DNA of 64,000 bases, taken from assembly GCF_905171775.1 (NCBI RefSeq), contig NC_053494.1, positions 198,477,544-198,541,543 of the forward strand, written 5' to 3'. This document shows, piece by piece, positions 53,571 through 64,000 of this stretch (position 1 is its first letter; each line of letters begins with the position of its first letter). This DNA comes from Rana temporaria. Its lineage: Eukaryota > Chordata > Amphibia > Anura > Ranidae. Position numbers and translations under genes: made by a program. Below the pieces are notes generated by a model. That model made no database searches. It saw nothing but the letters and a program-made list of their open reading frames with translations, and had not been told where the DNA came from.

Positions 53571-55985
53571 GCGTATGCTTTTGCATGAGAACCTTTAGCT
53601 TGAATGCCAGTGCCACTAGGTCCTACCCTTCTAAAAATAGGCTCTGACTTGTTTTGCCTTCTACTGTTGTCCAAGCACCCATAGCTTGAATGTCAATGCC
53701 ACCACATCCTACCCTACTACTGTATCTTATGCTCGGGCCGAACCGTACTCCTATCCCCACTCTTCAACTGTTGCCTGAATACCCTTAGCTTGACTGTCAG
53801 TGCCACCAGGTCCTACCCTTCTATCTTAGTATGCCTGGTAGACTTTTTGAAGAAGAAGCTCATGCTTGTTCTGCCTTATATGGTCTTCTTCTGTTGCCTG
53901 AGCGCCCTTAGCTTGAATGTCTGTGCCACCACATCCTACCCTACTACTGTATCTTAATTTCCCTGGTAGAATTTTTGAAGAAGCCCAGGCTTGTTCTGCC
54001 TTATATGATCTTCTACTCTTGCCTGAGTACCCTTAGCTTGAATGTCTGTGCCACCAGGACCCACCCTTCTATCTTATTATTCCTAGTAGAATTTTTAAAG
54101 ACGCTAAGGCTTGTTCTGCCTTGTATGCTCTTCTACTGTTGCCCGGACACCTTTAGCTTGAATTTTCATGCAACAAGGTCATACCCTTCTATCACAGTAT
54201 GCCTGGCAGAATTTTCAAAGAATAATCTTTGGCTTGTTTTGCCTCATATGCTCTTCAATAGGGATGCTCGGGCCGAACCGTTCGCCCACCCCTACTCTTC
54301 ATCTGTTGGCTGAATACCCTTAGCTTGACTGTCAGTGCCACCAGGTCCTACCCTTCTATCTTCGTATGCCTGGTAGACTTTTTGAAGAAGAAGCTCATGC
54401 TTGTTCTGCCTTATATGGTCTTCTACTGTTGCCTGAGCGCCCTTAGCTTGAATGTCTGTGCCACCACATTCTACCCTACTACTGTATCTTAATTTCCCTG
54501 GTAGAATTTTTGAAGAAGCCCAGGCTTGTTCTGCCTTATATGATCTTCTACTCTTGCCTGAGTACCCTTAGCTTGAATGTCTGTGCCCCCAGGACCCACC
54601 CTTCTATCTTATTATTCCTAGTAGAATTTTTAAAGACGCTAAGGCTTGTTCTGCCTTGGATGCTCTTCTACTGTTGCCCGGACACCTTTAGCTTGAATTT
54701 TCATCCAACAAGGTCATACCCTTCTATCACAGTATGCCTGGCAGAATTTTCAAAGAATAATCTTTGGCTTGTTTTGCCTCATATGCTCTTCAATAGGGAT
54801 GCTCGGGCCGAACCGTTCGCCCACCCCTACTCTTCATCTGTTGGCTGAATACCCTTAGCTTGACTGTCAGTGCCACCAGGTCCTACCCTTCTATCTTAGT
54901 ATGCCTGGTAGACTTTTTAAAGAAGAAGCTCATGCTTGTTCTGCCTTATATGGTCTTCTACTGTTGCCTGAGCGCCCTTAGCTTGAATGTCTGTGCCACC
55001 ACATTCTACCCTACTACTGTATCTTAATTTCCCTGGTAGAATTTTTGAAGAAGCCCAGGCTTGTTCTGCCTTATATGATCTTCTACTCTTGCCTGAGTAC
55101 CCTTAGCTTGAATGTCTGTGCCACCAGGACCCACCCTTCTATCTTATTATTCCTAGTAGAATTTTTAAAGACGCTGAGGCCTCGTACACACGACAGAGAT
55201 TCTCGGCAGAATTCGCCGAGAAACTCGGTCAAAACCCGGATTCTGCCGAGAATCTCTGTCGTCTGTACAGTTTTGGCTCGATGGAGCCGCCGAGGAGCTC
55301 GACGAGAAAATAGAGAACATGTTCTCTATTTTCTCGTTGGCCGCGTTGTTCTATAGGAGAAGGCGGCCCGCCGAGCTCCTCGGCGGCTTCATCCCAAAAC
55401 GAGACGAGGAACTCGACGTGCCAAGCACGTCGAGTTCCTCTGTCGTGTGTACGGGGCCTGAGGCTTGTTCTGCCTTGGATGCTCTTCTACTGTTGCCCGG
55501 ACACCTTTAGCTTGAATGTTCATGCAACAAGGTCATACCCTTCTATCACAGTATGCCTGGCAGAATTTTCAAAGAATAATCTTTGGCTTGTTTTGCCTCA
55601 TATGCTCTTCAATAGGGATGCTCGGGCCGAACCGTTCGCCCACCCCTACTCTTCATCTGTTGCCTGAATACCCTTAGCTTGACTGTCAGTGTCATCAGGT
55701 CCTACCCTTCTATCTTAGTATGCCTGGTAGACTTTTTGAAGAAAAAGCTCATGCTTGTTCTGCCTTATATGGTCCTCTACTGCTCCCTGAGCGCCCATAG
55801 CTTGAATGTCAGTGTCACCAGGTCCTACCCTTCTATCTTAGTATTCCTGGTAGAATTTTTGAAGAGGCTGAGGCTTATTTTGCCTTATATCTGCATCTGC
55901 TGTTGCCTGAGCACCCTTAGCTTGAATGTTAGTACCACCAGATCCGACCTTTCTATCTTAGTGTGCCTGGTTACATTTTTTAGGG
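53571..55985. repeat. Satellite array with 535-bp higher-order unit
   Basis: Basic monomers of about 120-125 bp start CTTGTTCTGCCTTATATG and include CCCTTAGCTTGAATGTCAGTG, CCACCAGGTCCTACCC and GCCTGGTAGAATTTTTGAAG. Four monomers (125, 120, 123 and 167 bp; the last has an inserted GCTCGGGCCGAACCGTTCG segment) form a 535-bp unit. The unit is repeated at 53865, 54400 and 54935, the third copy split by a MITE. Simpler monomers flank both sides. Near-identical 112-residue frames (53975, 54510) follow from the repeat and are not genes. Confidence 0.9.
55178..55458. mobile_element. Family B MITE (B5) in the third satellite unit, TGA duplication
   Basis: GGCCTCGTACACACGAC and GTCGTGTGTACGGGGCC are the ends; TGA is on both sides (55175-55177, 55459-55461). 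The same point in the two earlier satellite units reads GACGCTAAGGCTTG without an insert (54104, 54639), giving true empty sites. Interior palindromes GATTCTCGGCAGAATTCG and GAGCTCCTCGGCGGC are shared with B2. Confidence 0.9.
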
Positions 55986-55989
55986 CACA

Positions 55990-56553
55990 TCAGTGTGAAA
56001 GCAGTCTTAGGCCCTTTTCACACGATCAGCCCGACCAAATGGGACCCTCAATTCACCTCTATAGAGCGACAGATGTCAGTTTACGCACGCCTACCTCCAA
56101 TCCGAAAAACAGAAGGGAATTTGTCCTCTTTCATCTTGGCGGATCGGAGGGCCTATAGAGTAGCCATTACCTGTCATCCACCCGCTCCGCTCCTTGTGGC
56201 CCGTGACCCTCTCTCTTCAAACGGTTGGGCACCCCTGTTTTAGGGCTTCCAAGACTGTTAAGAGCTGCTGCTGTTTATTAAAACATTTCTAAACTGGATC
56301 CAATATTTTTTATATTTGTTTGGCTCCATCATCTCTTTAGACAGGGCTGTCAGTAGCTTCCTAAACCATTTTGCATCAGCTGCTGAACTATAATACACAT
56401 GGTTTGTATCCTGAATTGGGTGCCTATTGAAGTCAATGATGACATTTTAAATATAGGAGGCTTGTGAATTTATATAAAGTTCTACCGAACCACAACTGAC
56501 TAAATTCTTCAGAAGTTTTTTCATCTTTGTCGGTAAAGTCAGTGGATATCAGT
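55990..56553. other. Non-coding with a hAT right end
   Basis: TTCAAACGGTTGGGCACCCCTG (ending near 56238) is the inverse of a CAGGGGTGCCCAACC hAT end. The preceding CCTTTTCACACGATCAGCCC is another repeat start. The rest up to 56553 shows no element. Confidence 0.45.
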
Positions 56554-57085
56554 GGCCCAGATTCAGATAGGAGATACGACGGCGTATCTCCTGATACGCC
56601 GTCGTATCTCCTGATACGCCGTCGTATGTCTAAGGCCGGCCGGTCGTATTTATGCGACTGATTCATAGAATCAGTTATGCATAGATATGCCTAAGATCCG
56701 ACAGGTGTAAGTGACTTACACCGTCGGATCTTAGGCTGCAATTCCAGGCCGGCCGCTAGGTGGCGCTTCCGTGTCTTTTACGTGTCGAATATGCTAATGA
56801 GCATTTACGCCGATTCAGAAACGAACGTCCGCCCGTCGCTTTTTTTTTACATCGCTTGCGTTCAGCTTTTTCCGGCGTATAGTTAACCCTGCTATGTGAG
56901 ACGTATCTTATGTAAGTATGGCCGTCGTTCCCGCGCCGAGTTTTGAATTTTTAGTCAATTCAGAATACGGCCGGACGCAAGTTACGCTCACGCCGAAACC
57001 AATGACATCCTAGCGACGTCATTTGGAGCAATGCACGCTGGGAAATTTAGCCGGCGGCGCATGCGCAGTTAAATCATTTTCTCAT
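56554..57085. mobile_element. Family A MITE (A10), right end lost
   Basis: Starts GGCCCAGATTCAGATAGG; the segment GATACGCCGTCGTAT is duplicated at once (56578-56627). The hairpin GACTGATTCATAGAATCAGT and GGCGCATGCGCAG are present. The GGGCC-type right end is missing near 57085. Confidence 0.75.
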
Positions 57086-57403
57086 GTTGGATCCCATGGA
57101 ACTTTGTGAGTCTATCAGGTGTAATCATATCACATCTATAGCCACAATAAAACTTAGTTTACTGTCGGTTTTGAATGTTTTTTTAGTACTCCTCTATCAA
57201 ATACTAACCTGTTGTTATAGAGCTCAATAGCTCAAGCTAAATGGTGACGCACAACTGAATGAACAGTGAATTATCCCTCTTCCTCCCTCCCTGGTTAGCT
57301 TGAGAAAGAGGCTTGGACAGCCTTGAGATGCCTTGTAATGCATAGCTCTGCCCCCCACAGAAGCCTTCTGCCATCTTGTCGGTTTCCACTTCCTCATCTA
57401 AGC

Positions 57404-57589
57404 CAGTGTTTCTCAACTCCAGTCCTCGAGGCGCCCCAACAGGTCATGTTTTCAGGATTTCCCTCAGATGAAATGGCTGTGGTAACTGCTAAGGCAGTGA
57501 AACTGATCAAATCACCTGTGCAAAATAATGGAAAGCCTGAAAACATGACCTGTTGGGGCGCCTTGAGGACTGGAGTTGAGAAACCCTGA
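57404..57589. mobile_element. hAT MITE, 186 bp, perfect 8-bp duplication
   Basis: ATCTAAGC lies exactly on both sides (57396-57403, 57590-57597). The ends CAGTGTTTCTCAACTCCAG and CTGGAGTTGAGAAACCCTG are inverted repeats with the hAT-type CAG...CTG boundary. AACAGGTCATGTTTTCAGG pairs with its inverse near 57535. No transposase. Confidence 0.9.
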
Positions 57590-57599
57590 TCTAAGCTAT

Positions 57600-58332
57600 C
57601 ATCCAGCCTGATGACTTTCCAAGGTCCAAGTTTTAGGAAGAGACTTCTCATCCCAGATGTAGAGACTTCCCATGGATTAAATACAAAAAGTGGCTGTGAC
57701 AGAACCCACTGTCACTGTGTGTTTTGGAAGGGGCTGTGGGCTCGCCTCCTTCCCACAGACTATGGCCCAGCACAGAACGTGAGATTTGGAGGGCTATTTG
57801 CCATCTCCCACCACCTGGAAAAGATGCCACCTCCAGACATTTGTGTCCGCAGTCTCCGGTTCATCTGAACAGGGTGAACGCGGTATTTGTGGCTGGGCTC
57901 GTGGAGTTGTTTCCGGCTACTTTAACCTATTGGCCCGGCTGTGCTAAATATATACTTTTATTCCACAAGCAATGTACTTTTTGCTGATAAAGGCATATAC
58001 AAGGTGGCGGTATTCTCAAAGCGTGGGGCTATGAGACTTATTTCCCATCCCCCTACCTCTTGTTGCTGTGTTTAATTTTGTTGGGTCATGGCACGTAGAC
58101 AAAGGTCTTGAGACACATCTCAGCAGGGGATGTGTAAGGAAGGGTCTGCTCGCTTATCATAATCCCTTCATCTATTTCAACTGTAGTTGTTTGAATATAC
58201 TGTACAAGTGTTGAGTTTCCATTGGTTCTTCCTTGTCCCCTACCCCCTCTATGGCAAGGCTACGGGGATTGTCACTAACTGTGTTCAAAAGTGTATGTTT
58301 GGTACTTAATAAAGAGTTGATGCTCTGCATGT
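57600..58332. other. Non-coding, possibly LTR-like
   Basis: TGTGACAGAACCCACTGTCAC (57696) could be an LTR start, and AATAAAG (58308) lies near the end before the family C insertion. The supposed continuation after 59340 was not matched to another copy. Weak evidence. Confidence 0.25.
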
Positions 58333-58336
58333 TTAA

Positions 58337-59336
58337 CCACTTAACGACAGCCGCATGTACATATACGTCCACAGAATGGCACGTACAGGCAGATGGGCGT
58401 ACATGTACGTCCCCGCCTTTCCGCGGGTCGGGGGTCCGATCGGGACCCCCCCCCCCCCGGTACATGCGGCGGTCGGTTCTTCCGCGGGAGCGATACGGGA
58501 TGAGGGGGAGGCTATTCGTTTATAGCCGCCCCCTCGCGATCGCTCCCCGGAGCTGAAGAATGGGGAGAGCCGTATGTAAACACGGCTTCCCTGTGCTTCA
58601 CTGTGGCGGCTGCATCGATCGTGTCATTCCTTTTATAGGGAGACACAATCGATGACGTCAGACCTACAGCCACACCCCCCTACAGTTGTAAACACACACT
58701 AGGTGAAACATAACTCCTTCAGCGCCCCCTGTGGTTAACTCCCAAACTGCAACTGTCATTTTCACAATAAACAATGCAATTTAAATGCATTTTTTGCTGT
58801 GAAAATGACAATGGTCCCAAAAATGTGTCAAAATTGTCCGAAGAGTCCGCCATAATGTCGCAGTCACGAAAAAAATCGCTGATCGCCGCCATTAGTAGTA
58901 AAAAAAAAAATTAATGAAAATGCAATAAAACTATCCCCTATTTTGTAAACGCTATAAATTTTGCGCAAACCAACCGATAAACGCTTATTGCTATTCTTTT
59001 TACCAAAAATATGTAGAAGAATACGTATCGGCCTAAACTGAGGAAAAAAATGTTTTTTTATATATTTTTGGGCGATCTTTATTATAGAAAAAAGAAAAAA
59101 ATATTTCATTTTTTTCAAAACTGTCGCTCTATTTTTGTTTAAAGCGCAAAAAATAAAAACCGCAGAGGTGATCAAATACCACCAAAAGAAAGCTCTATTT
59201 GTGGGAAAAAAATGACGTCAATTTTGTTTGGGAGCTACTTCGCACGACCGTGCAATTGTCTGTTAAAGCGACGCAGTGCCGAATCGCAAAACCTGGCCTG
59301 GGCCTTTAGCTGCATTTTGGTCCGGGGCTTAAGTGG
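58337..59336 (+). mobile_element. Family C element (C5), complete
   Basis: TTAA at 58333-58336 and 59337-59340, with ends CCACTTAACGACAGCC and GGGGCTTAAGTGG. All landmarks are present in order: a GC-rich hairpin half (58395-58680), GTCCCAAAAATGTGTCAAAA, TTTTGCGCAAACC, ACCACCAAAAGAAAGCTC and CGCACGACCGTGCAATTG. At 1.0 kb it is the best reference copy here. No open frame spans it. Confidence 0.85.
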
Positions 59337-59340
59337 TTAA

Positions 59341-60727
59341 CCCTCAACACCTGTGTGGCTTATCTGGTAAGTGAGGGGTAAAAGGCTGGTTATGGTGAGT
59401 CTGCAGGCTGCTGGTGCGTTTGGAGGGCAGGAGACACAGGTCTGGCGAAGGTGTCCAGCAGGGGTATCCGAGATCCGTAACAGTGGCATTTCTTGATTTG
59501 ACAATTTACTAGTGTTTCTCTGTACATTTAATGCTGCACTTAGTTTGGTGCCACTCCCGGTGTGTTCTCTTGGTCCAGCAGGTGTATCCATCCATCCACC
59601 CTATGTTTCTATTCCGGTCTGAGGTTCCCTGTTGTTGTGAGACTGTCCAGAAGCCTTTACGATGTGATGAGCTTGATGTGAGTTGCCATTCAGATTGCAC
59701 CATGCTCTTCTTCTTATCTGTTCTTCATCCCTCCCTTTCTACCAAGAGGGCTGCCTATGAAATTTCAATCAGAGAGAGTCGGACTGAAAGGAAACAACTT
59801 TCACTAATCCAAAAATGCTCTAAGAATACTGAGCCATGGGTGTATTCTGTGTTACATGCCTATTGCCAAACAAAGATTTCATGAATGTATAAAATATTTT
59901 ATAGCTATGATATACAGTATTTATACAGAATAAAACATCAGTATAAAAAGATTAAAAATTACAAAAATTTAAATAAACTTGACCCTAAAATTACAGTTTC
60001 TCATTAAGGAATGTAAAATCTTGCTACCTGGCAAGTACTGCGATCTTTCGATTGTTTTACTTAAAACCCTTTAAGTCACCTTGCTGCCAATTTCTATTTC
60101 AGGAAACTTTAACTAACAGAGGTCCCTTTTCTCCACACGATCCCTGCTTAAATACAAACTCACTAAAATAATCATAATAATCAGACCTCATTCTATTTTA
60201 ATGAAGCAGAAATATCAGGCTCTTTAATATCTTGAGGGCATTAATAATTTAGTTTGATTAGATTTAATGACCCTTTCCATATCACATCAGCCAAATGAAA
60301 AGATAATATGTAATGCTGCATGATAATTAAAGTTGCAATTCATATTTGTGAGTGCGGCACCTTGAGAGCGGCAGATGGATCGTACAACGGGGACATGAAT
60401 GGCGGTTATGTTCATCGCGCGCTCCAGGCTCAAAGAGGGGGCTATTATTCAGTGTGAAAGCTCTTAGCCAGGTCTCCCGCCTCCCCTCCTGCTGCTATCG
60501 CTCAAATCACGAGGACAGACCCTCGTTATGATGTGTCGGGCATAAGTGCTGTCATTGAGAGGTCAAGAGATGGACAAAGAGAAATGATCAGAGATTGCTG
60601 AAGAACTATCGCTCCTATGGAAATATTTCTGAAGAACTGTTAAATATTTATTACAAGGTGGTTTAAAATAAAAGGATTGCTACAGGTAAATTCCAGGCAA
60701 ACAATTTAACCTATTTCTGCCCATGTG
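59341..60727. other. Non-coding; apparently single-copy island at 59890-60720
   Basis: 59341-59880 shows no clear family. From 59890 the sequence is AT-rich and dense in homeodomain-, POU- and GATA-like words (TTTAGTTTGATTAGATTTAATG, AGATAATATGTAATG, GATAATTAAAG). A GC-balanced block follows (60350-60560) with no repeat or coding signal. This is the strongest conserved-element candidate in the window. Confidence 0.45.
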
Positions 60728-60929
60728 CAGTGCTTTGGAAAAAGTATTCACACCCCTTGAAATTTTCCAAATTTTTCCATGTTACAACCAAAAACATGAA
60801 TGTATTTTATTGGGATTCTATGTGATAGACCAACACAAAGTGGCACATAACTGTGAAGTGGAAAGAAAATGATAAATGGTGTTCAATTTTTTTTCAAATA
60901 AATATGTGAAAAGTGTGGGGTACATTTGT

Positions 60930-61928
60930 TTGGTGCCCCCCGGAGTCAATACTTTGTAGAACCTCCTTTCACTGCAATTCCAGCTGCAAGTCTTTTTGGG
61001 GATGTCTCTATCAGCTTTACACATCTAGAGAGTGAAATTTTTGCCCATTCTTCATTTCAAAATATCTCAAGCTCTGTCAGATTGGATGGAGAGCGTCTGT
61101 GAACAGCAATTTTCAAGTCTTGCCACAGATTCTCAATTGTATTTAGGTCTGAACTTTGACTGGGTCATTCTAACACATGAATATGCTTTGATCTAAACCA
61201 TTCCATTGTAGCTCTGGCTGTATGTTTAGGGTCGTTGTCCTGCTGGAAGGTGAACCTCCGCCCCAGTCTCAAATCTTTTGCAGACTAACAGGTTTTCTTC
61301 TGAGATTGCCCTGTATTTGACTCAATCCATCTTCCCATCAAGTTTGACCAGCTTCCCTGTCCCTGCTGAAGAAAAGCATTCCCACAACATGATGCTGCCA
61401 CCACCATGTTTCACGGTGGGGATGGTGTGTTCAGGGTGATGTGCAGTGTTAGGTTTCCGCGACACGTAGTGTTTTGCTTTTAGGCCAAAAAATTATATTT
61501 TGGTCTCATCTGACCAGAGAACCTTCTTCCACATGTTTGCTGTGTCCCCCACATGGCTTCTTGCAAACTGAAAATGGGACTTCTTATGGCTTTCTTTCAA
61601 CAATGGCTTTCTTCTTGCCACTCTTCCATAAAGGGCAGATTTGTGGAGAGCAAGACTAATAGTTGTCCTGTGGGCAGATTCTCCCACCTGAGCTGTGGAT
61701 CTCTGCAGCTCCTCCAGAGTTACCATTTACCTCTTGGCTGCTTCTCTGATTAATGTTCTCCTTGCCTGGCCTGTCAGTTTAGGGGGACGGCCATGTCTTG
61801 GTAGGTTTGCAGTTGTGCCATACTCTTTCCATTTTCAAAGCTTGGGATATTTTTTTATGACCTAACCCGGCTTTAAACTTCTCCACAACTTTATTCCTGA
61901 TCTGACTGGTGTGTTCCTTGGCTATCAT
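60930..61928 (-). pseudogene. Tc1-like transposase pseudogene
   Basis: A start codon at 61928 gives MIAKEHTSQIRNKV, then helix-turn-helix remnants (VVEKFKAGLG). Further pieces lie in shifting frames: LEELQRSTAQVGESAHRTTIS (second DNA-binding domain), WKKVLWSDETKI with the first catalytic D (minus strand, up to about 61493), PTVKHGGGSIMLWECFSS and a C-terminal part. Stops and frameshifts break the frame repeatedly, the second D block is disturbed, and the HGGGSIMLW block keeps its sequence. It belongs to a different Tc1 lineage from the intact copy at 28608. Confidence 0.8.
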
Positions 61929-62094
61929 GATGCTGTTTGTTCACTAAGGTTCTGTAACAAACCTCTAAGGGCTTGGTAGAACAGCTGTATTTATACTGAG
62001 ATTAAATTAGACACAGGTGGACTCTAGTTACTAATTGCGTAACGTTTGAAGGCAATTGGTTCCACTAATTTTAATTAGGGGTATCAGAGCAAGC

Positions 62095-62405
62095 CCTGGT
62101 TCACACTGATGCTACTTTGAAATCGTGCTACTTTACTTGAAGTAGCGCGATTTCAAAGTAGCAAGGTCAGCGTGATTTCAGGTGCTACTTGATAGACATT
62201 TGTGTGGCTTCATACACAGATGTCTATAGAAATCGCACCTGAAATCAGCAAAGGTAGTGCAGGAACTACTTTTGCAAATCGTTGAGGCGCCGCTAAATCG
62301 GTGTCGCACCGATTGGAACAGTGCCATTGCCGCCAATAGGCTGCGACTTGTCATGCGATTTGATCTCTTAAATCGCATGACAAATCGCTCCAATGTGAAC
62401 CTAGG
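62095..62405. mobile_element. Foldback element nested in Tc1 (family H)
   Basis: CCCTGGTTCACACTG and CAATGTGAACCTAGG are the inverted ends. Paired interior blocks are AGTAGCGCGATTTCAAAGTAGC with its inverse, GATTTCAGGTGC/GCACCTGAAATC and TCATGCGATTTGA/AAATCGCATGA. It splits the Tc1 sequence between GTATCAGAGC and AAAGGTGGATAAACAC. Confidence 0.7.
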
Positions 62406-62520
62406 CTAAAGGTGGATAAACACAAATGCACGCCACACTTTTCAGATATTTATTTGTAAAATGTTTTGAAAACCGTTTATCCTTTTCCTTCCACTTCACA
62501 ATTATGTGTCACTGTGTCTA

Positions 62521-63034
62521 TTACCGTATTTATCGGGGTATTGCGCGCTCCGGCGTATAGCGCGCACCCCTAATGTGGACCCGCATTCCTGTAAAAAAAA
62601 CATTTTAGTACTTACAGTTTTGGTGTCTTGCGCGGTGTCCATCGGCGGCCTCGTCGGGTCCGGCGTCCGTCTGCGGCTTCGGTGGTGTTCTCCTCGTCGG
62701 GTCTGGCGTCCTTCTGCCGTGTCCTCCCCGCTCGATCCCCGCTTCCCGTGCTGAGTTTGAACCACTGCGCCGGTATATACCGAGCGCAGTACACTCGGGT
62801 ATAGTCGGGCAGGCTCAGCTCCTCTCGCGGTCATGCGTCCTGTACGTCCAGGGCGTGACCGCGAGAGGAGCCGAGCCTGCCCGACTATACCCGAGTGTAC
62901 TGCGCTCGGTATATGCCGGCGCAGTGGTTCAAACTCGGCGCGGGAAGCGGGTATCGGCATATATCGCGCACCCACGATTTTGCCCTGATTTTCAGGGCAA
63001 AAAAGTGCGTGGTATACGCCGATAAATACGGTAA
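62521..63034. mobile_element. Palindromic element with TTACCGTATTTATCGG ends (family I)
   Basis: TTACCGTATTTATCGGGGTA and TACGCCGATAAATACGGTAA are inverted ends. Interior blocks such as GTACACTCGGGTATAGTCGG and its inverse CCGACTATACCCGAGTGTAC show that nearly the whole element folds back. It sits in the right inverted repeat of the decayed Tc1 copy. Mirror-image short frames on both strands (62612-62794 minus, 62895-63077 plus) result from the symmetry. Confidence 0.8.
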
Positions 63035-63117
63035 ATCCCCCAAAAAAAAAACATTTACGTTTTTGGTTGTAACATGACAAAATGTGGAACATTTCAAGGG
63101 GTATGAATACTTACCCC

Positions 63118-63490
63118 TTGCAATTACCATTACAATAAAATAAAAAAAAATACATTTAAAAAAAATATCAATTAGTTTGTAAATGCTATAACTTTTGCAC
63201 AAACAAACAATCAACATATGCTTTTTTGTAGCAGAATACAAATTGGCCTAAATTGATGAAGAAATTAGGTTTCTTACATTTTCTTTATTGGTTATGTTTT
63301 ATAGCAGAAAGTAAAAAATATTGTTTTGATTTTTTTCAAAATGTTCGCTCTATTTTTGTTTATAGCACAAAAAATAAAAACTGCAGAGGTAATCAAATAC
63401 CACCAAAAGAAAGCTCTATTTGTGGGGGGAAAAAGTACAAAAATTGTATTTGTGTACAGCGTTGCACGACTGCACAATGTTCAGTAAAGG
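63118..63490 (+). repeat. Family C fragment (C6)
   Basis: TTGTAAATGCTATAACTTTTGC, ACCACCAAAAGAAAGCTC and TTGCACGACTGCACAATG are family C landmarks in plus orientation. Both ends are missing. Confidence 0.7.
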
Positions 63491-63639
63491 AAGCTAGACA
63501 TGTGCAGTTTGTTTCGTTCCAAATTTAAATTCGGACAAATTTTTATCTTTCAGAAATTGGTATAAATCCAATAGTACAGAATTTAAGCGAATCCAAAATA
63601 GCGGAAAAAGATTTGGACGAAATTCAAATTCATAAAGGT

Positions 63640-63990
63640 TTCTAATCATTTTTGAATACTTTTCAAATAGTTTTCAAATTTGAATCGTTTTCAAATTCAA
63701 AGTTTTTGACTTTGAATAGTTTTCAAATTCAATTCGTTTTCAAATTTGAATCGTTTTCAAATTCAAATCGTTTTAGAATTTCCAAAGAGAAATAGAAATA
63801 GAAAATAAAGGAATAGAATAGAAAAAAAATAATAGCATAGAAAAAATTTGAATATAATGGAGCAAAACAGAACAAAATAGAATAGAAAATAAAAGAACAG
63901 AATAGACTAAAATATAACAGAAACAAATAGAATAGAATAACATATAAAGAATCTAATCATCTTCTGAAATTCGAATTTCAAATACAGTAG
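63640..63990. repeat. Degenerate short tandem repeats
   Basis: 63640-63780: units of GTTTTCAAATTTGAATC, about 17 bp. 63785-63990: AATAGAATAGAAAATAAA-type low-complexity sequence complementary to the tract at 13505. No coding potential; the minus-strand Phe/Tyr-rich frame at 63729-63926 is chance. Confidence 0.7.
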
Positions 63991-64000
63991 AATAGATTTG

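Larger units (their letters stand above)
60728..63112 (-). mobile_element. Decayed Tc1-like transposon with two nested elements
   Basis: CAGTGCTTTGGAAAAAGTAT begins the left terminal repeat. The inverse repeat is recognisable at 63050-63112 (TTTTGGTTGTAACATGAC, TCAAGGGGTATGAATACT) but stops before its last bases, where a family C fragment starts. The inverted repeats are about 200 bp long. The transposase remnant lies on the minus strand. A foldback element (62095-62405) and a second one (62521-63034) interrupt the right part. Confidence 0.85.

Noticed and set aside
53975..55356. Repeated ~112-residue frames that look like a tandem gene family
   Set aside because: They recur because of the 535-bp satellite unit, show no domain, and the third is simply broken by a MITE.

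Overview
The window is non-coding, repeat-packed vertebrate DNA. Dense foldback elements, long CpG-rich palindromic MITEs, full-length Tc1 elements and a tRNA-headed SINE together suggest a large anuran (frog) genome, probably ranid-like. That taxonomic call rests on my familiarity with these repeats, not on a gene. I see no convincing host exon, rRNA gene, tRNA gene or CRISPR array. The only long open frame I accept as a real gene is a Tc1/mariner transposase (28608-29615).

Layout. 1-8 kb: a diverged direct duplication, then elements of families B, F, A and C and a broken Tc1 copy. 8-16.6 kb: four long family A elements, a LINE ORF1 fragment and a ~175-bp tandem repeat. 18-25 kb: family C elements, an inverted-arm element (P5), a (TA)n tract and a hAT element. 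27.7-33.5 kb: two inverted-arm elements (P1, P2). P1 carries an intact Tc1 in one arm and a family A element in the other; P2 is an apparently perfect 600-bp palindrome. 34.9-40.8 kb: SINE, inverted-arm element P3, a family A element, a unique island and a C-like foldback. 41-50.3 kb: dispersed LTR-like repeats, a retroviral-type LTR and a 1.7-kb minisatellite that is stop-free in all three minus-strand frames. 50.6-57.6 kb: element P4, families A and B, a 535-bp higher-order satellite and a hAT MITE. 58.3-64 kb: a full-length family C element, a unique AT-rich island and a decayed Tc1 copy with two nested elements.

Family labels are mine. A: termini like GGGCCAGATTC, 3-bp target duplications (TAT, ATA, AGA, ACT). 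B and J: GGCC-type termini with a TNA target duplication (PIF/Harbinger-like). C: TTAA flanks and termini like CCACTT (piggyBac-like by target). F: TTAA flanks and termini like AGTGGAGGTTCACCC. P: inverted arms, one asymmetric tail, and 13-15-bp flanking direct repeats in the three best copies. E: LTR-like. K: hAT-like, with an internal minisatellite.

Many copies sit inside other copies, so insertion order can be read and several empty target sites survive within the window. The most unusual material is class P, and especially the near-seamless palindrome centred on 32759. About five unique AT-rich islands (1.6-2.6, 38.8-39.7, 44.4-45.0, 52.5-53.1 and 59.9-60.7 kb) are the best candidates for conserved regulatory sequence.
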